From Legionella santicrucis (GTDB lineage Bacteria > Pseudomonadota > Gammaproteobacteria > Legionellales > Legionellaceae), in NCBI RefSeq assembly GCF_001468135.1, contig NZ_LNYU01000085.1, positions 1 to 42,908 on the forward strand: a stretch of 42,908 bases of DNA, read 5' to 3'. Below are positions 26,143 to 34,851 of the stretch, piece after piece (the stretch's first letter is position 1; the number at the start of each line of letters is the position of its first letter). The translations under genes were made by a program, and so were the position numbers. Under the pieces are notes generated by a model. It saw only the letters and a program-made list of their open reading frames with translations, was not told where the DNA came from and did not search any database.

Positions 26143-26697
26143 ATGCAAAGACTTGGTCATTTTATTTTAAAACTATTTGGTTGGAAAATTGTAGGTGAGT
26201 TACCTAAAGATAAAAAATATCTGGTGGTTGTTGCTCCTCATACCAGTAATTGGGACTTCGCTGTTGGTTTATTTACACGTTTTGCAATCGGAGTTAAGAT
26301 TAATTTTTTAGCTAAAAATCAGCTTTTCTTTTTTCCTTTAGGTCTTCTATTGAGGGTACTTGGGGGGGCGCCTGTTGATCGAGCCAAAAAAAATAAAACA
26401 GTTGATCAAGTGGTTGAAATATTTCGTTCTCATGATGCGTTTAAATTGGCGATTACTCCAGAGGGAACACGTGGACCAGTTACTCGTTGGAAAGAAGGAT
26501 TTTATCATATTGCTTGTCAAGCAAAATTACCTATAGTTATGGTAGGGCCTGATTATGCAACAAAAGAAGTGCGAATTCATGAGGCATTTCTTCCTTCAGG
26601 GGACATTAATAAAGATTTTCCAATGATTCTTGATTTTTTTAGAACGATAAAAGGACGTTATTCCAAGGAAATTCCAGAGTATCATCCCAAAAAATAA
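26143..26697 (+). CDS. PlsC-type lysophospholipid acyltransferase family protein
   Basis: A 184-residue acyltransferase with the two family motifs: HTSNWD (H-x4-D, catalytic, about residues 36-41) and 'ITPEGTRGP' (the PEGTR substrate-phosphate motif, about 109-117). It is shorter than housekeeping PlsC (about 240) and lacks a clear N-terminal membrane helix, which fits the small 'glycerol acyltransferase' subgroup often found as a second copy. It may acylate a lysophospholipid or another lipid. The frame also allows a GTG at 26137; neither start has a good ribosome site. It is isolated, with repeats upstream and a convergent effector gene downstream. Confidence 0.88.
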   Translation: MQRLGHFILKLFGWKIVGELPKDKKYLVVVAPHTSNWDFAVGLFTRFAIGVKINFLAKNQLFFFPLGLLLRVLGGAPVDRAKKNKTVDQVVEIFRSHDAFKLAITPEGTRGPVTRWKEGFYHIACQAKLPIVMVGPDYATKEVRIHEAFLPSGDINKDFPMILDFFRTIKGRYSKEIPEYHPKK

Positions 26698-26725
26698 GCA
26701 AAAACTATCTGCCAGATGAATTTAT

Positions 26726-27595
26726 TTAACACCTTAAAATAGTATTTCTGGTGAGAGTATCTTCTGTATCTGTATCCATGGTACTTTTAAATTCACTGTT
26801 AAACGTCTTTTCAGCTTTTGCTTCAGCAGTATGTTGAACAGCATCAGTAAATAGTTCTGAGTTTAATTGGCGACAGCGACCTTTAATTTCAAATATTGAA
26901 TCCAATCGAAACGCATTACTCATCACTAATCCTTGCCCAAAATAGGCATTGTGGATTTCTCGTTCAGATGTTGGCTCTAACAATTGGGCTAAATGAAGTT
27001 TCTCCCAGCATAATTTATAACATTCAGCGCTTTCCCTCTTAAAATTTAAGCGCTGATAAAATCCTGCAAGATAAAAATAGGCATTGGCGAGTAACAAACA
27101 GCCTGGTGTTTTGTGTTGTTGTGTTTGAGAGTCTATACGAGTCATAAACTCGTATAAAGCATTTACATTGTCGATTTTGAGATTATTCTTACAATTAATA
27201 ATGAGAGAAGTCAAAACTTCCTGGACAGCATAAAAACAGTTAAATAGTGACAGAGAAAGAATAAGATAATCATTATATTTATTAGTGTTTGGTTTTTTGT
27301 TTTCTTTTAAAGCTGCTAGATACAATACATACCCACAATAGAAATCAGCTCTTGATTGTGGTTCTGGGTTTCTGAATTGAAAAGCAACATCTTTTTCTAA
27401 CCGCAGTTTATTAAATTTGTTTGTCCAGAATGGTTGTAACTCAGGACCATCAAGTTGCTTTTTGAGTTTGTCGCTACCAGTAGCCTTGAGTATTGCTAGA
27501 TCAATTACTTTTAAGTTATAAAGTAACAGAGTCACTTCATCAGTAATACCTTCTTCACCTATTAAAGCTTCAATATCTTTCATAGAACCAGGCAT
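26726..27595 (-). CDS. mesI: MesI-like metaeffector (regulator of SidI)
   Basis: A 289-residue, all-helical, soluble protein lying 21 bases downstream of the SidI-like gene on the same strand. In L. pneumophila the gene next to sidI (lpg2504) is lpg2505, MesI, a TPR-like helical metaeffector of about this size that binds SidI and curbs its toxicity. Here the central part ('LLLANAYFYLAGFYQRLNFKRESAECYKLCWEKLHLAQLLEP') has TPR-like helix pairs, and the C-terminal tail is Glu/Asp/Thr-rich, as expected for a Dot/Icm substrate. AAAAGGA precedes the ATG. The name rests on position, size and fold more than on motifs. Confidence 0.75.
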   Translation of the reverse strand: MPGSMKDIEALIGEEGITDEVTLLLYNLKVIDLAILKATGSDKLKKQLDGPELQPFWTNKFNKLRLEKDVAFQFRNPEPQSRADFYCGYVLYLAALKENKKPNTNKYNDYLILSLSLFNCFYAVQEVLTSLIINCKNNLKIDNVNALYEFMTRIDSQTQQHKTPGCLLLANAYFYLAGFYQRLNFKRESAECYKLCWEKLHLAQLLEPTSEREIHNAYFGQGLVMSNAFRLDSIFEIKGRCRQLNSELFTDAVQHTAEAKAEKTFNSEFKSTMDTDTEDTLTRNTILRC

Positions 27596-27616
27596 AAATT
27601 TTTCCTTTTACCGTAT

Positions 27617-30445
27617 TTAAAATACCATTATTGATGTTTTAAGTTTATTATTTTCTTGCCCAATTTCCACTTTATTGCGACGAGAACCAAAAAGACCAAG
27701 CTCAGGACAAGACTTTGATAAAGAAAGGCGATATGGTTGAATATCGACAAGCTCTCCTAAATTATTTATTTGTGCTGTGAGTGGATCCTCTGTTTCAAAT
27801 AATTCATCGACTTTTTCTTTAATAATTAAATCTTGGATCCCTACATTTTCTAATAAATGATCTACTGCATTTTTGAGTGTAAATCGTTCTGTTAATAACT
27901 TTTGTGCTTCGACTACCGTTTTATAGTTATCGGAATCTTTGATATTTTTACTGCATGCTAACTGATTTTCTTCTCGTGTAATAATTGAGTCTAAAATGTC
28001 TTGTGGATCTCTTGATTCTGGTTGACGTTTATATGCAGAGTCTGGATTTTTGATAAGCCACTTGGGTAATGGTTCTTTAGCATGTTCCTTTATAAAGTCT
28101 TTTTCTTTTTTTAATAAACTGTATTTACCGTAACGATATTTGCCAATATCAACGGCATTCCCATACTTGCCTCCTTTAAGGAATATATCATCAGTAACAG
28201 AACCAAATTTAGTATAAACGATGCCAACATCTAGTACACTGATAATCGCAGAGCCATTATTTCGCATGCCCATATCATCCATTCGACACACATATTTACA
28301 GTTTTGCTTTAAAGCCAATAATTCATGCGCCTCACACCAAGGATATATTTCTATATAAGGGTTATTAAGGGTAGCTCCTTCTTCGTTAACTTGTCGATTT
28401 AATTCCTTGACTAAGTTTTTCCAATAATCCCTGCGTTGACTGTTAGTGAAGCTATAGTCATAGGCATGTCCTATTTGATAAATTTCAACCGCAATACTAC
28501 CAAATCGTTCGATAACTATTTGTTGCATTAAATCTTTATCTTGTGGATCACCTGCTAGTTTTACAATAGGTATTTGCGGTATTTTTTTCTCAATACTTGA
28601 TGAATCTTGTTTTACTAGTTGAGCCAATTTTAGAGCCTCTTCGAATCCTTTACCAGGACGAATTGTACCAAAAGATAAGATATTAGGTTTTTTAGCCACT
28701 ACATCCAAAGGATGGTCTGGTGCTGTGCTTAATTTTTGTGATGCAACAGTTAATCCAGACTTTTCCTTTAAATCATATTTCTTAATGGGATACTTATTTA
28801 AAATATAATCCTCCCCAACTTCTCTTATTTTTTTAGCAATGCCAGTAGATTCAATTGTGTTTCTCTTATCACAATCACCATAAGTAGCAGCAATAATTGC
28901 ATTATCTCTATCTGTTTCGTTAAAGAATTGCACGCTGTTTGCCTGGTGCATTAAGTCATGGGTATATTGTTGTAAATAACGCCTCGTGTAATTTTGTTTA
29001 TACTCATGAATCGTAATATTGACTTTGATCTTTGCTTCTTGAAATTTCTTGATATCTTCTGGAGTAATAAATACACCACAATCTGGTGGGCGTATATGAA
29101 TATCAAGATGAGTGTTCTCCTCGATTGGCTGCATGCTGGCAATCATAGTTTTAATCACTTCAGGCTTAATTGGATCACGTCGGTTTGCCTGATAGGCTAA
29201 ATGAAATCCTTCACTTGCAGAAAGTGTTCTTTTGCCATAAAAACCACTCAGTTTTGTATTCGCAGAAAGGTAAGGTTCTTGCTGATTTAACATTAAGATT
29301 TGTAATTCTAAAATTAACTTATCTCTACAGCTGTCTTTATTTGCAAAAATATCCTGAATGTTTTCTAGTTTGTTTTTAACATTTGTATAAGAGAGAATCG
29401 CATCTTCAACTGGATTTAATAAGGCCTTAATGAATTTTTGTTGGTCATAAATACCTTTAAATCCATCATTGAAAATCAGATTGATAAAGGCAGATTTACT
29501 TTGTAAGTCTTCTTCCTCATTGAGCGCTTTCAAGCTATTGGCATATCGTTCGGATACAGCAAGACGAATGTGATTAAGTTCTTCTAATTGCGTGATGATT
29601 TCCTCAACAGAGCTTTTTAATTCATCAAAGCTATAAAAATTTCTAAATTTTTTATCGCGCTCTAAATCATAGGGCAGATTATTACTGTGAAAGTCATAGC
29701 TGTACTCTTTGATTCCCGTAAATTTATCAGTTAACTTTTCCACCTCTTTTAAATTGACAGGCCCTGTAAAATGTTTTTTAAGTGCTAAAAAATTATCGAG
29801 GGCTTTTTTATGTCTTGCTAAAAAGTTTTCTTTGGTTAAATGAAATTCAATGTATTCATTTAATGAGCAATGGTCTTTAATATTCTCTTTGTTTTCATTG
29901 TATAATTTAATTAAACGCGCTAGCTTACTTCTTGTTTTTTTAATTTTACTTAACTCATCACTATTATCTTCTATGGCCTTTTCTAACGTGCTTTTTTTTG
30001 TTTTTAAGGAGCTAATTATTTTATCAATGCTTTCTTTATTAAGTTGGGTCGGCTTTTGAGAGTAAATATCCATTATAGTAAGTGACTGTAAGCTGTTATC
30101 ATGCGTTACAAGAACTTTGGGTGTTCTGGGACTAACAGTTTTAATGTTTACCTGTAGTGCCTCGTCTATTAATGAATGAACTTCTTTTAACTTATAACCG
30201 CTGATTATGGTATTTTCATTGGCAACTGGCTGTAATACTATCGCACTTGGAATCGTTTCTTCTGGAATAGAAGTAGTTCCACTAGGAAATGGAATGCTGT
30301 AATGGCCTTTATCTTTTTTTAACCATGTACAAGGAATCTTATCGTAATTTTCTGCAAAACCCACTTCTAAAGAAGCTGCGTACTGTCCATCTCCTGTTTT
30401 TGCGTCTTCATCAAATGGTGCTGTGAGTAAGTAAATCTTGGTCAT
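27617..30445 (-). CDS. sidI: SidI-like Dot/Icm effector, GT-B glycosyltransferase fold
   Basis: From the ATG at 30445 this protein has 942 residues, the size I recall for L. pneumophila SidI, the translation-inhibiting effector that binds eEF1A and has a mannosyltransferase-like fold. The C-terminal half carries GT-B features: 'ILSFGTIRPGKGFEEALKLAQLV', 'IPIVKLAGDPQDKD' and the acidic 'CRMDDMGMRNNGSAIIS' donor-site region. 'DIHIRPPDCGV' places an Arg at 452; the published inactivating change in SidI is at Arg453, as I remember it. The N-terminal half is helical and charged. The open frame continues 34 codons further to 30547, but a promoter (PmrA-like box, TATAAT) lies inside that extension, so the shorter start is right. 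mesI follows directly. Confidence 0.82.
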   Translation of the reverse strand: MTKIYLLTAPFDEDAKTGDGQYAASLEVGFAENYDKIPCTWLKKDKGHYSIPFPSGTTSIPEETIPSAIVLQPVANENTIISGYKLKEVHSLIDEALQVNIKTVSPRTPKVLVTHDNSLQSLTIMDIYSQKPTQLNKESIDKIISSLKTKKSTLEKAIEDNSDELSKIKKTRSKLARLIKLYNENKENIKDHCSLNEYIEFHLTKENFLARHKKALDNFLALKKHFTGPVNLKEVEKLTDKFTGIKEYSYDFHSNNLPYDLERDKKFRNFYSFDELKSSVEEIITQLEELNHIRLAVSERYANSLKALNEEEDLQSKSAFINLIFNDGFKGIYDQQKFIKALLNPVEDAILSYTNVKNKLENIQDIFANKDSCRDKLILELQILMLNQQEPYLSANTKLSGFYGKRTLSASEGFHLAYQANRRDPIKPEVIKTMIASMQPIEENTHLDIHIRPPDCGVFITPEDIKKFQEAKIKVNITIHEYKQNYTRRYLQQYTHDLMHQANSVQFFNETDRDNAIIAATYGDCDKRNTIESTGIAKKIREVGEDYILNKYPIKKYDLKEKSGLTVASQKLSTAPDHPLDVVAKKPNILSFGTIRPGKGFEEALKLAQLVKQDSSSIEKKIPQIPIVKLAGDPQDKDLMQQIVIERFGSIAVEIYQIGHAYDYSFTNSQRRDYWKNLVKELNRQVNEEGATLNNPYIEIYPWCEAHELLALKQNCKYVCRMDDMGMRNNGSAIISVLDVGIVYTKFGSVTDDIFLKGGKYGNAVDIGKYRYGKYSLLKKEKDFIKEHAKEPLPKWLIKNPDSAYKRQPESRDPQDILDSIITREENQLACSKNIKDSDNYKTVVEAQKLLTERFTLKNAVDHLLENVGIQDLIIKEKVDELFETEDPLTAQINNLGELVDIQPYRLSLSKSCPELGLFGSRRNKVEIGQENNKLKTSIMVF

Positions 30446-30466
30446 AGAATTATGTAATGGATTGTT

Positions 30467-30511
30467 ATTATAAAAAATATAGTACGTTATAAACCTTAAA
30501 TGGATATTAAG
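30467..30511 (-). promoter_or_regulatory. PmrA-like box and -10 of the sidI promoter
   Basis: On the minus strand, 30511-30503 is CTTAATATC and, after CA, 30500-30492 is TTTAAGGTT. The first half matches the Legionella PmrA half-site cTTAATatT in 8 of 9 bases; the second matches in 6 of 9. TATAAT at 30472-30467 follows after 19 bases, nearly the same spacing as at the 62-613 gene, and the start codon is 21 bases further. The layout suggests PmrA control, weaker than at the left end of the window. Confidence 0.5.
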
Positions 30512-30564
30512 AGACATGGTTTTAACTAATAAAAAAGTTATTGCCATGTCTTTTAAACAGAAAT

Positions 30565-31092
30565 TTATATTATATGTTTTGTCATTTTTAGCATTTTGAA
30601 CGCTTGGTCATTAGGAAGAACGAAATATTTTGGCTCTATCACTTGATAACCACAAACTTGATAGAGTTTTGCGCCTGGTAACGTAGCCATCATTTCAAAT
30701 TTGGTAAATCCACTGGTCAAAGCTTGTTGTTCACAATATTCTAAGAGCTTTCTTCCTAGTCCTTGTCGTGCATAATTAGGATGTACGAAAAATGCTCTAA
30801 TTTTGGCATAGTCTTTCTGGGGATCTAAAAGCCCCTCCTCACGAACTTTGCATTGATCCCCACCAAATAAAGTTTTTCGTTTACTCCATCCACCGCATGC
30901 AATAAGTACTTTGTTTTTTTCGATGACATAATAAGTTTGATCGTCAATCAATTCTTTATCGACACCGAAAATGGCCTGAATTGCTCCTTCAATTTCTGGG
31001 CTTGTATAGTCGCTATCGCTTAAAATTCTAGCCGAATGTTCAATCAGTTGATTTAGTTGCGTTATATCACCACTATGTGCTTGTCTTATCAT
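30565..31092 (-). CDS. GNAT-family N-acetyltransferase
   Basis: A 175-residue single GNAT domain. Motif A, the acetyl-CoA pyrophosphate loop, is 'IRAFFVHPNYARQGLGRKLLEYCEQQA' (R/Q-x-x-G-x-G/A at about 111-116), and 'GAKLYQVCGYQVIE' is motif B. The substrate is not predictable; it could be a small amine or a protein. It is divergent from the Lrp/AsnC gene, sharing a very AT-rich 126-base intergenic region, which suggests that the regulator controls it. The sidI gene lies downstream on the same strand, but it has its own promoter. Confidence 0.9.
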   Translation of the reverse strand: MIRQAHSGDITQLNQLIEHSARILSDSDYTSPEIEGAIQAIFGVDKELIDDQTYYVIEKNKVLIACGGWSKRKTLFGGDQCKVREEGLLDPQKDYAKIRAFFVHPNYARQGLGRKLLEYCEQQALTSGFTKFEMMATLPGAKLYQVCGYQVIEPKYFVLPNDQAFKMLKMTKHII

Positions 31093-31218
31093 AATTGTTC
31101 CATTTTTGATCTTATTAATCGAGGTAGTAATTTATCATGAAATAAAAATAAATAAATTTCTAATTTATTGTGTTTTTATTTCGTTTTATAATTAATTTTT
31201 TATTTTTTTTGGTAATAT

Positions 31219-31743
31219 ATGAAAAAGAACAAAGAAAATGAGTCGTTTGCAAATAAAACTGAATCCACTCAAGTAGTATTTTTGGATAAAATTGATCGAA
31301 AAATTTTAAATCTTTTACAAAAAGACAATCAGATTACAAACCTTGCTTTAGCCGAAAAAGTAGGAATTTCAGCACCTCCTTGTTTTAGACGTGTAAAGCG
31401 GCTACGGGATGAAGGTATTATTGTTAAAGATGTTTCTTTAGTTGATCCTTTTAAAGCAGGCCGAGGCCTCATTGTTTTTGCAAATATTACCTTGGAGAAA
31501 CAAAGAGAGGATTTATTGGCTCATTTTGAGCGTAAAATGGCAGAGCAAGAAGAAGTAAAGCAATGCTATTTTGTTTCTGGTGAGACCGATTATTTATTAA
31601 TCATTCATGTGGCAGATATGAATCATTATAATGAATTTGCACGTAGGGTATTTGCAAATGAAGCAAATATTAAAATGTTTCGCAGTAGTTTTTGTCTTAA
31701 TCGAACGAAATACAACACTAACATCCAGTTTTCGGAGGATTAA
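31219..31743 (+). CDS. Lrp/AsnC-family transcriptional regulator
   Basis: A 174-residue regulator with the standard two domains. Residues about 25-85 are a winged helix ('LDKIDRKILNLLQKDNQITNLALAEKVGISAPPCFRRVKRLRDEGII'), and residues about 95-165 are the RAM/AsnC effector-binding domain ('CYFVSGETDYLLIIHVADMNHYNEF'). It has an N-terminal extension of about 20 polar residues. Such proteins bind amino acids and control amino acid uptake or metabolism. It is divergently placed against the GNAT gene. No strong ribosome site precedes the ATG at 31219. Confidence 0.93.
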   Translation: MKKNKENESFANKTESTQVVFLDKIDRKILNLLQKDNQITNLALAEKVGISAPPCFRRVKRLRDEGIIVKDVSLVDPFKAGRGLIVFANITLEKQREDLLAHFERKMAEQEEVKQCYFVSGETDYLLIIHVADMNHYNEFARRVFANEANIKMFRSSFCLNRTKYNTNIQFSED

Positions 31744-31811
31744 GCTTCACTCCTCATGCACTCAAAGGCAAATGAAACTGTACTATTCCAATAGATTCAA
31801 AGCTGTTATGA

Positions 31812-31843
31812 CAGCCCCCATAGCCGGAATGGCCTTGGGGCTG
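31812..31843. terminator. GC-rich hairpin between convergent genes
   Basis: CAGCCCC at 31812-31818 pairs with GGGGCTG at 31837-31843, and an inner GCC/GGC pair flanks the loop GGAAT. It lies between the stop of the Lrp/AsnC gene and the convergent effector-like gene and would stop both transcripts. No clear T tract is present on either side, so this is a structural call only. Confidence 0.4.
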
Positions 31844-31850
31844 CTATTGA

Positions 31851-34355
31851 TTAAATGCCGGGATACTGCGCCACCTGGGCGATTAGTGGCTGGCTTAGAT
31901 TTTCTAGTGACTGTTTGAGGTCTCTAATTCTCACTTTATCAATGACCGATAGTATGGCCAAATCAATCTCACACAAGTCACCGCGCCACGCGCGCCGGTG
32001 GCTTTCCGCGCGAGACGGCGCCCGCCACATCCCCCATAGGGGCTCACCGCCTCGCAATATTGCAAATGAAAAGCCTAGCCTAGAATCTACCGCATAAGAA
32101 TCAGGAGTGAACCACAAATCATAATTGCCAGTATCCTTGTTATAAAACTTAAGCTGTCGTTTTAGATTATTCGGATTAGATACATCCAGCAAAGCCTCAC
32201 TCTGAGTTATGTTATAAAAAGAACGCTCCGGATGACAGTATTCTTGGGCAATATGGGCAGGAACGCTCCGCTGGGCTATACCGACTTTTTCTACCCATAT
32301 TTTATCGAGCTGCTCCCAATCATCATCAGACTTATTGGGTCTATTATTATACTCATCCACATAATGCTTTAATGCTGTTTTTAATGGGGTGAGGTCAAAA
32401 TGAGCTTCCCAATGGTCTATGGTTTGTCCTTCCTTATCTTGGGTGGTATAGTGCAGGCCTCGTGGTTTGGGGATTGCGAAAAATCCTTCGGCTGCTGGAG
32501 GATTTACCAGTTCTTCTATAGCCTTTACTTGCTCAAACATCAATTGCCTGGTTTCCTCATCTTGCCTGATGTAGTTTTCTAACATTCTCTGCATATGAGA
32601 ATCTTTAGCCCAATAAGCGTATTCATAAGCGGTGCAGGTAAAGGTGCGGCCTGAATAGTCGGTGAAATGGATGTTGTTGGTTCGTAGGAGTTCTTGAGCT
32701 AGTTCTGGGTCTTTTTTAAGGAGCGCTTCTGCTTCGTCTTGTTCACCATAAGCCACATGCTGTAAAAACGCTTTGGCATCAATTTGCGGTTTAAAATCGG
32801 GACGCTCTTGTTTTAATTGGGCTAAAAGTGCTTCTTTGAGCTTTGGGTCTTGGTAACTATTAATATCTTCATACAAAGTTTGTAAGGTGTCCTTATCCAT
32901 TTTGGATAAATCAAGGTTTACCTCTTTAATGCCTGTATGAATGTGCTCATTTCTATGTGGTAGGACGTTTTCAGGTTTATTAGCCGTTGCAAAGTCTCGT
33001 TGTACACTTTGCAAGAAGGTTTGTTCGGACTCCGCCAAAATATCATAAAAAAAACCTGTCTGCATGAAGTACGCAAAATGAGTCGCGATGCACCCTTGAT
33101 GAGCGACAAATGCGCCCTCTTTCGTGCTTAATAACATAAACTCATCAAAATGAGGCGAGTCTTTGATGGTATTGTAATGGGATTTAAAGCGTTCTTTAAG
33201 ATTTGGAATGCCTCCTTGAGGGATAGGGCTTCTCAGTTGAAAATCGTCTCGATGCTGATTGACATAATCAACCAGCGCATCCTCTACTGAAGCGTTGTGC
33301 GCCAGCGCTTGTTTTACTGATTCAGCTAAGTTGCTAATAAGGTCAGGATTATCTTCTAAAATCTGACCAAAATTAGCTTTTGTTATGCCTTCTTCATGAC
33401 ATGTGATGTTAAGCTCTGCTAAAAAGAACTGGGTTAGAATAGACAGTTTTTCCTTATTATTTATCATGTCAAAGGGTGAGTCTTTAACAACATCAAATAA
33501 GTTGGGCGCACAATACTCAATGAGGGCTTCGATATAACCTTGATAGGTTCTAGGATTATTTACCCCAAAATCCAATTCTTCATCCATGTAAGCTTGAGTC
33601 ACTGGAACAGAAGGAGCATACAGAGAGCCTTGGGTTTGGTTGAAATCTACGTCAATGCCCAGGGACGTACGGATTTCCTGGGTTAACAGCTCCTTAACCC
33701 ACTCAAAATTAACAACTATGTTGTCTGGACATTTTGATAGAACCTGGGCAATTAATTGTTCCTTAGACTTAAGGGTAAAAACTAACCCTTCATAGCGATT
33801 CGATAAGCCCTCATAAAGTAATGATTCTTTAATGATTACTTGACCATTTACTATATAGTTATGATGGGCACTAAATACTGGGGATATCGCTGTCGTACGT
33901 AACTGCACATCCTGCTCTTTAGGCCGTAAGATCATACTGTACAAGTTCCCTTCACGGGCTTGCATTAAGCTTTCCAACGCGGCAGGATAGGCGGGAAATA
34001 CAAGCGTTAAGGGGGATGTGATCTGTTTTTCTTGTTGAGCTTGTTGCAACAATCTTAAATAGCTATTGATTTGCTCAAGACGTTGCGTTTTAAGTGATTT
34101 TTCCTCCGAATCAGGGTGATATTTTATATCAAATGCCAATGCCTCCTGATAATCCTTCAGCATCCGAGATGCTGCACTTTGTTGATTGGCGCCTAAAAGA
34201 CCAAAAAATTCCTGTAGGGAATAGACTGACTTGCATGTGTTATCAAGACCTATTTCTGTGCCGCTCATGATGGGCATTAATAAGTGAACCACATTAGTCT
34301 TAGGGTTGATGTATATATATCTTGGCGCTATCGGTTCTTGGAGAGGTAATTTCAT
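31851..34355 (-). CDS. Large effector-like protein with Legionella 'DYSGRTF' module
   Basis: This 834-residue soluble protein has no enzymatic motif that I recognise. Its C-terminal third contains a module that I have seen repeated in Legionella effector-like proteins: 'AFLQHVAYGEQDEAEALLKKDP' (ankyrin-like helix pair), 'DYSGRTFTCTAYEYAYWAKDSHM', then 'HWEAHFDLTPLKTALKHYVDEYN', 'VGIAQRSVPAHIAQEYC' and 'RLGFSFAILRGGEPL'. The N-terminal part is helical and unlike anything I know. Bases 31981-32050, coding for 'RAPSRAESHRRAWRGD' and its neighbours, are about 79% G+C in an AT-rich gene. AAGG precedes the ATG at 34355. It is a likely Dot/Icm substrate by class; this is inference. Confidence 0.85.
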   Translation of the reverse strand: MKLPLQEPIAPRYIYINPKTNVVHLLMPIMSGTEIGLDNTCKSVYSLQEFFGLLGANQQSAASRMLKDYQEALAFDIKYHPDSEEKSLKTQRLEQINSYLRLLQQAQQEKQITSPLTLVFPAYPAALESLMQAREGNLYSMILRPKEQDVQLRTTAISPVFSAHHNYIVNGQVIIKESLLYEGLSNRYEGLVFTLKSKEQLIAQVLSKCPDNIVVNFEWVKELLTQEIRTSLGIDVDFNQTQGSLYAPSVPVTQAYMDEELDFGVNNPRTYQGYIEALIEYCAPNLFDVVKDSPFDMINNKEKLSILTQFFLAELNITCHEEGITKANFGQILEDNPDLISNLAESVKQALAHNASVEDALVDYVNQHRDDFQLRSPIPQGGIPNLKERFKSHYNTIKDSPHFDEFMLLSTKEGAFVAHQGCIATHFAYFMQTGFFYDILAESEQTFLQSVQRDFATANKPENVLPHRNEHIHTGIKEVNLDLSKMDKDTLQTLYEDINSYQDPKLKEALLAQLKQERPDFKPQIDAKAFLQHVAYGEQDEAEALLKKDPELAQELLRTNNIHFTDYSGRTFTCTAYEYAYWAKDSHMQRMLENYIRQDEETRQLMFEQVKAIEELVNPPAAEGFFAIPKPRGLHYTTQDKEGQTIDHWEAHFDLTPLKTALKHYVDEYNNRPNKSDDDWEQLDKIWVEKVGIAQRSVPAHIAQEYCHPERSFYNITQSEALLDVSNPNNLKRQLKFYNKDTGNYDLWFTPDSYAVDSRLGFSFAILRGGEPLWGMWRAPSRAESHRRAWRGDLCEIDLAILSVIDKVRIRDLKQSLENLSQPLIAQVAQYPGI

Positions 34356-34471
34356 TTTATTGACCTTAACTTGTTATTTTTAAATGGTTATTTAAAGGTC
34401 AATATCATACTGCAGTTGAATCACTGTGTCATATATTGATACAAGTTTAATGTAAAATTGGCATTCAATTC

Positions 34472-34729
34472 TTATATTGTGCACTGATTTGTCACCACGA
34501 TCATCAAGTCTTTGCGAGAATTTTTACTTCCTGCTAAATAAAGAAATTGCAACCATAAAAGAGCACAAGACATAGCCACTACCGATACATAATTGCGTTT
34601 TAACTTATTAAATCTCGTGGCAAGTGCTCTATAATGTTTTATTCTTGCGAATAAATCTTCAACTCAATGCCTATATTTGTAGAGACACCCGTTCATATCT
34701 GCATTACTGATCGGCCTCAAAAAGATATT
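34472..34729 (-). pseudogene. IS5-family transposase remnant
   Basis: Translating the minus strand gives 'LRPISNADMNGCLYKYRH', a TGA at 34666-34664, then in the same frame 'VEDLFARIKHYRALATRF' followed by 'NKLKRNYVSVVAMSCALLWL' and a TAA at 34474-34472. This is the C-terminal end of an IS5-family transposase (conserved pattern KHRHxVENxFARLKxYRxIATRxDKLxRN). The in-frame stop and the missing N-terminal two thirds show that it is dead. It is the only transposase remnant that I could read in the window and marks the boundary next to the effector-like gene. The rest of the 34356-34851 gap holds nothing supportable. Confidence 0.8.
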
Positions 34730-34851
34730 TAAAAGACATAGAGTTTTTGCCCAGGCTTTTGTTTACAATTTTGCAATGCATTTAAGACCAACTTTTTTAA
34801 AATGCCTAATATTGAAATCAAGTGGATTTATGAGGAACCTAAAAAATAGAG

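Noticed and set aside
30446..30547. 34-codon N-terminal extension of the SidI-like protein
   Set aside because: A PmrA-like box and TATAAT lie inside it, the residues are unlike the rest of the protein, and the shorter form has the expected 942 residues.
31855..32097. 80-codon open frame on the + strand at the GC-rich patch
   Set aside because: It is antisense to the C-terminus of the effector-like gene and is open mainly because high local G+C lowers the frequency of stops.
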